Shown: positions 5,690 through 5,842 of the stretch, in pieces | Numbering within the stretch: position 1 is the first letter of the stretch | How the letters are laid out: every line of letters begins with the position of its first letter | Assembly (NCBI RefSeq): GCF_021531655.1 | Contig: NZ_JADYUF010000082.1 | Location: 1-5,842, forward strand | Reading direction: 5' to 3' | From: Leyella stercorea | Lineage (GTDB): Bacteria; Bacteroidota; Bacteroidia; Bacteroidales; Bacteroidaceae | Length of the DNA: 5,842 nt | Translations under genes and position numbers: made by a program | The notes under the pieces: model-generated | The model's input: the letters and a program-made list of their open reading frames with translations, nothing else | Told to the model about the DNA's origin: nothing | The model's database searches: none

Positions 5690-5842
5690 AAGCCCCACCC
5701 CCAGCCCCTCCCCCGTAGGGAGGGGAGTGGTATGATTTGAAGGTGGAGTTTTTCTGATTAAAAAATAATAAGATTTAAATAAACAATAAAATAAAGTAGC
5801 CCAGCACATCACTCCCCTCCCTACGGGGGAGGGGTCGGGGGT
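5690..5842. repeat. Composite palindromic repeat, copy 5 (truncated by window end)
   Basis: The left arm (5690-5738) begins one base after the proA stop, followed by an A/T core (about 5739-5797) nearly identical to that of copy 3 (AAGATTTAAATAAACAATAA), then a right arm from about 5798 that is cut by the window. Three G-runs (5825-5829, 5831-5834, 5837-5841) are visible and a fourth is expected just outside. The arm centres are CCGTAGGG (left) and CCCTACGG (right), which are mutually complementary, while copy 2 has CCGCAGGG and CCCTGCGG. By analogy with the other copies another + strand gene may start shortly after the window. Confidence 0.9.

Noticed and set aside
1..5842. CRISPR array, because similar units recur.
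   Set aside because: Copies are about 1-2 kb apart with whole genes between them, the unit is a long inverted repeat, and there are no regular unique spacers or cas genes.

Overview
The window carries five complete genes, all on the + strand, for arginine and proline synthesis: argC (61-1041), argD (1277-2410), proC (2660-3448), proB (3488-4246) and proA (4436-5689). Each is identified from family motifs read in the translation. The organism looks like a member of the Bacteroidales, probably Prevotella-like. This is inferred from the arg-pro gene order, from ArgD and ProC motif variants that I associate with Bacteroidetes, and from the lack of any Shine-Dalgarno sequence before all five starts, where the leaders are A/T-rich. 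No taxonomic search was possible.

The genes do not abut as in a compact operon. Four gene borders hold copies of one composite repeat: before argC (right end only, cut by the window), argC/argD, argD/proC and proB/proA. A fifth copy follows proA and is cut by the window end. A full unit is about 160-215 bp. It has a C-rich left arm of about 49 bp, an A/T-rich core of about 60-70 bp that is itself conserved between copies, and a G-rich right arm that is the inverted repeat of the left. Each arm also contains its own small hairpin. Each complete right arm has four G-runs with 1-3 nt loops, a canonical G-quadruplex pattern on the mRNA strand, ending 11-25 nt before the next start codon. The fifth border, proC/proB, has a different inverted repeat that overlaps the proC stop codon.

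Function: ProB and ProA convert glutamate to glutamate semialdehyde/P5C, and ProC reduces P5C to proline. ArgC and ArgD carry out the analogous reduction and transamination on N-acylated glutamyl phosphate, leading to acyl-ornithine. In Bacteroides this pathway is known to use succinylated intermediates, so the acyl group here is left open. ProB lacks the C-terminal PUA domain. The enzymes look ordinary; the unusual part is the set of structured repeats at the gene junctions, which could act as terminators or attenuators, mRNA processing or stability elements, G-quadruplex translation control, or simply be a non-autonomous mobile repeat tolerated in gaps.
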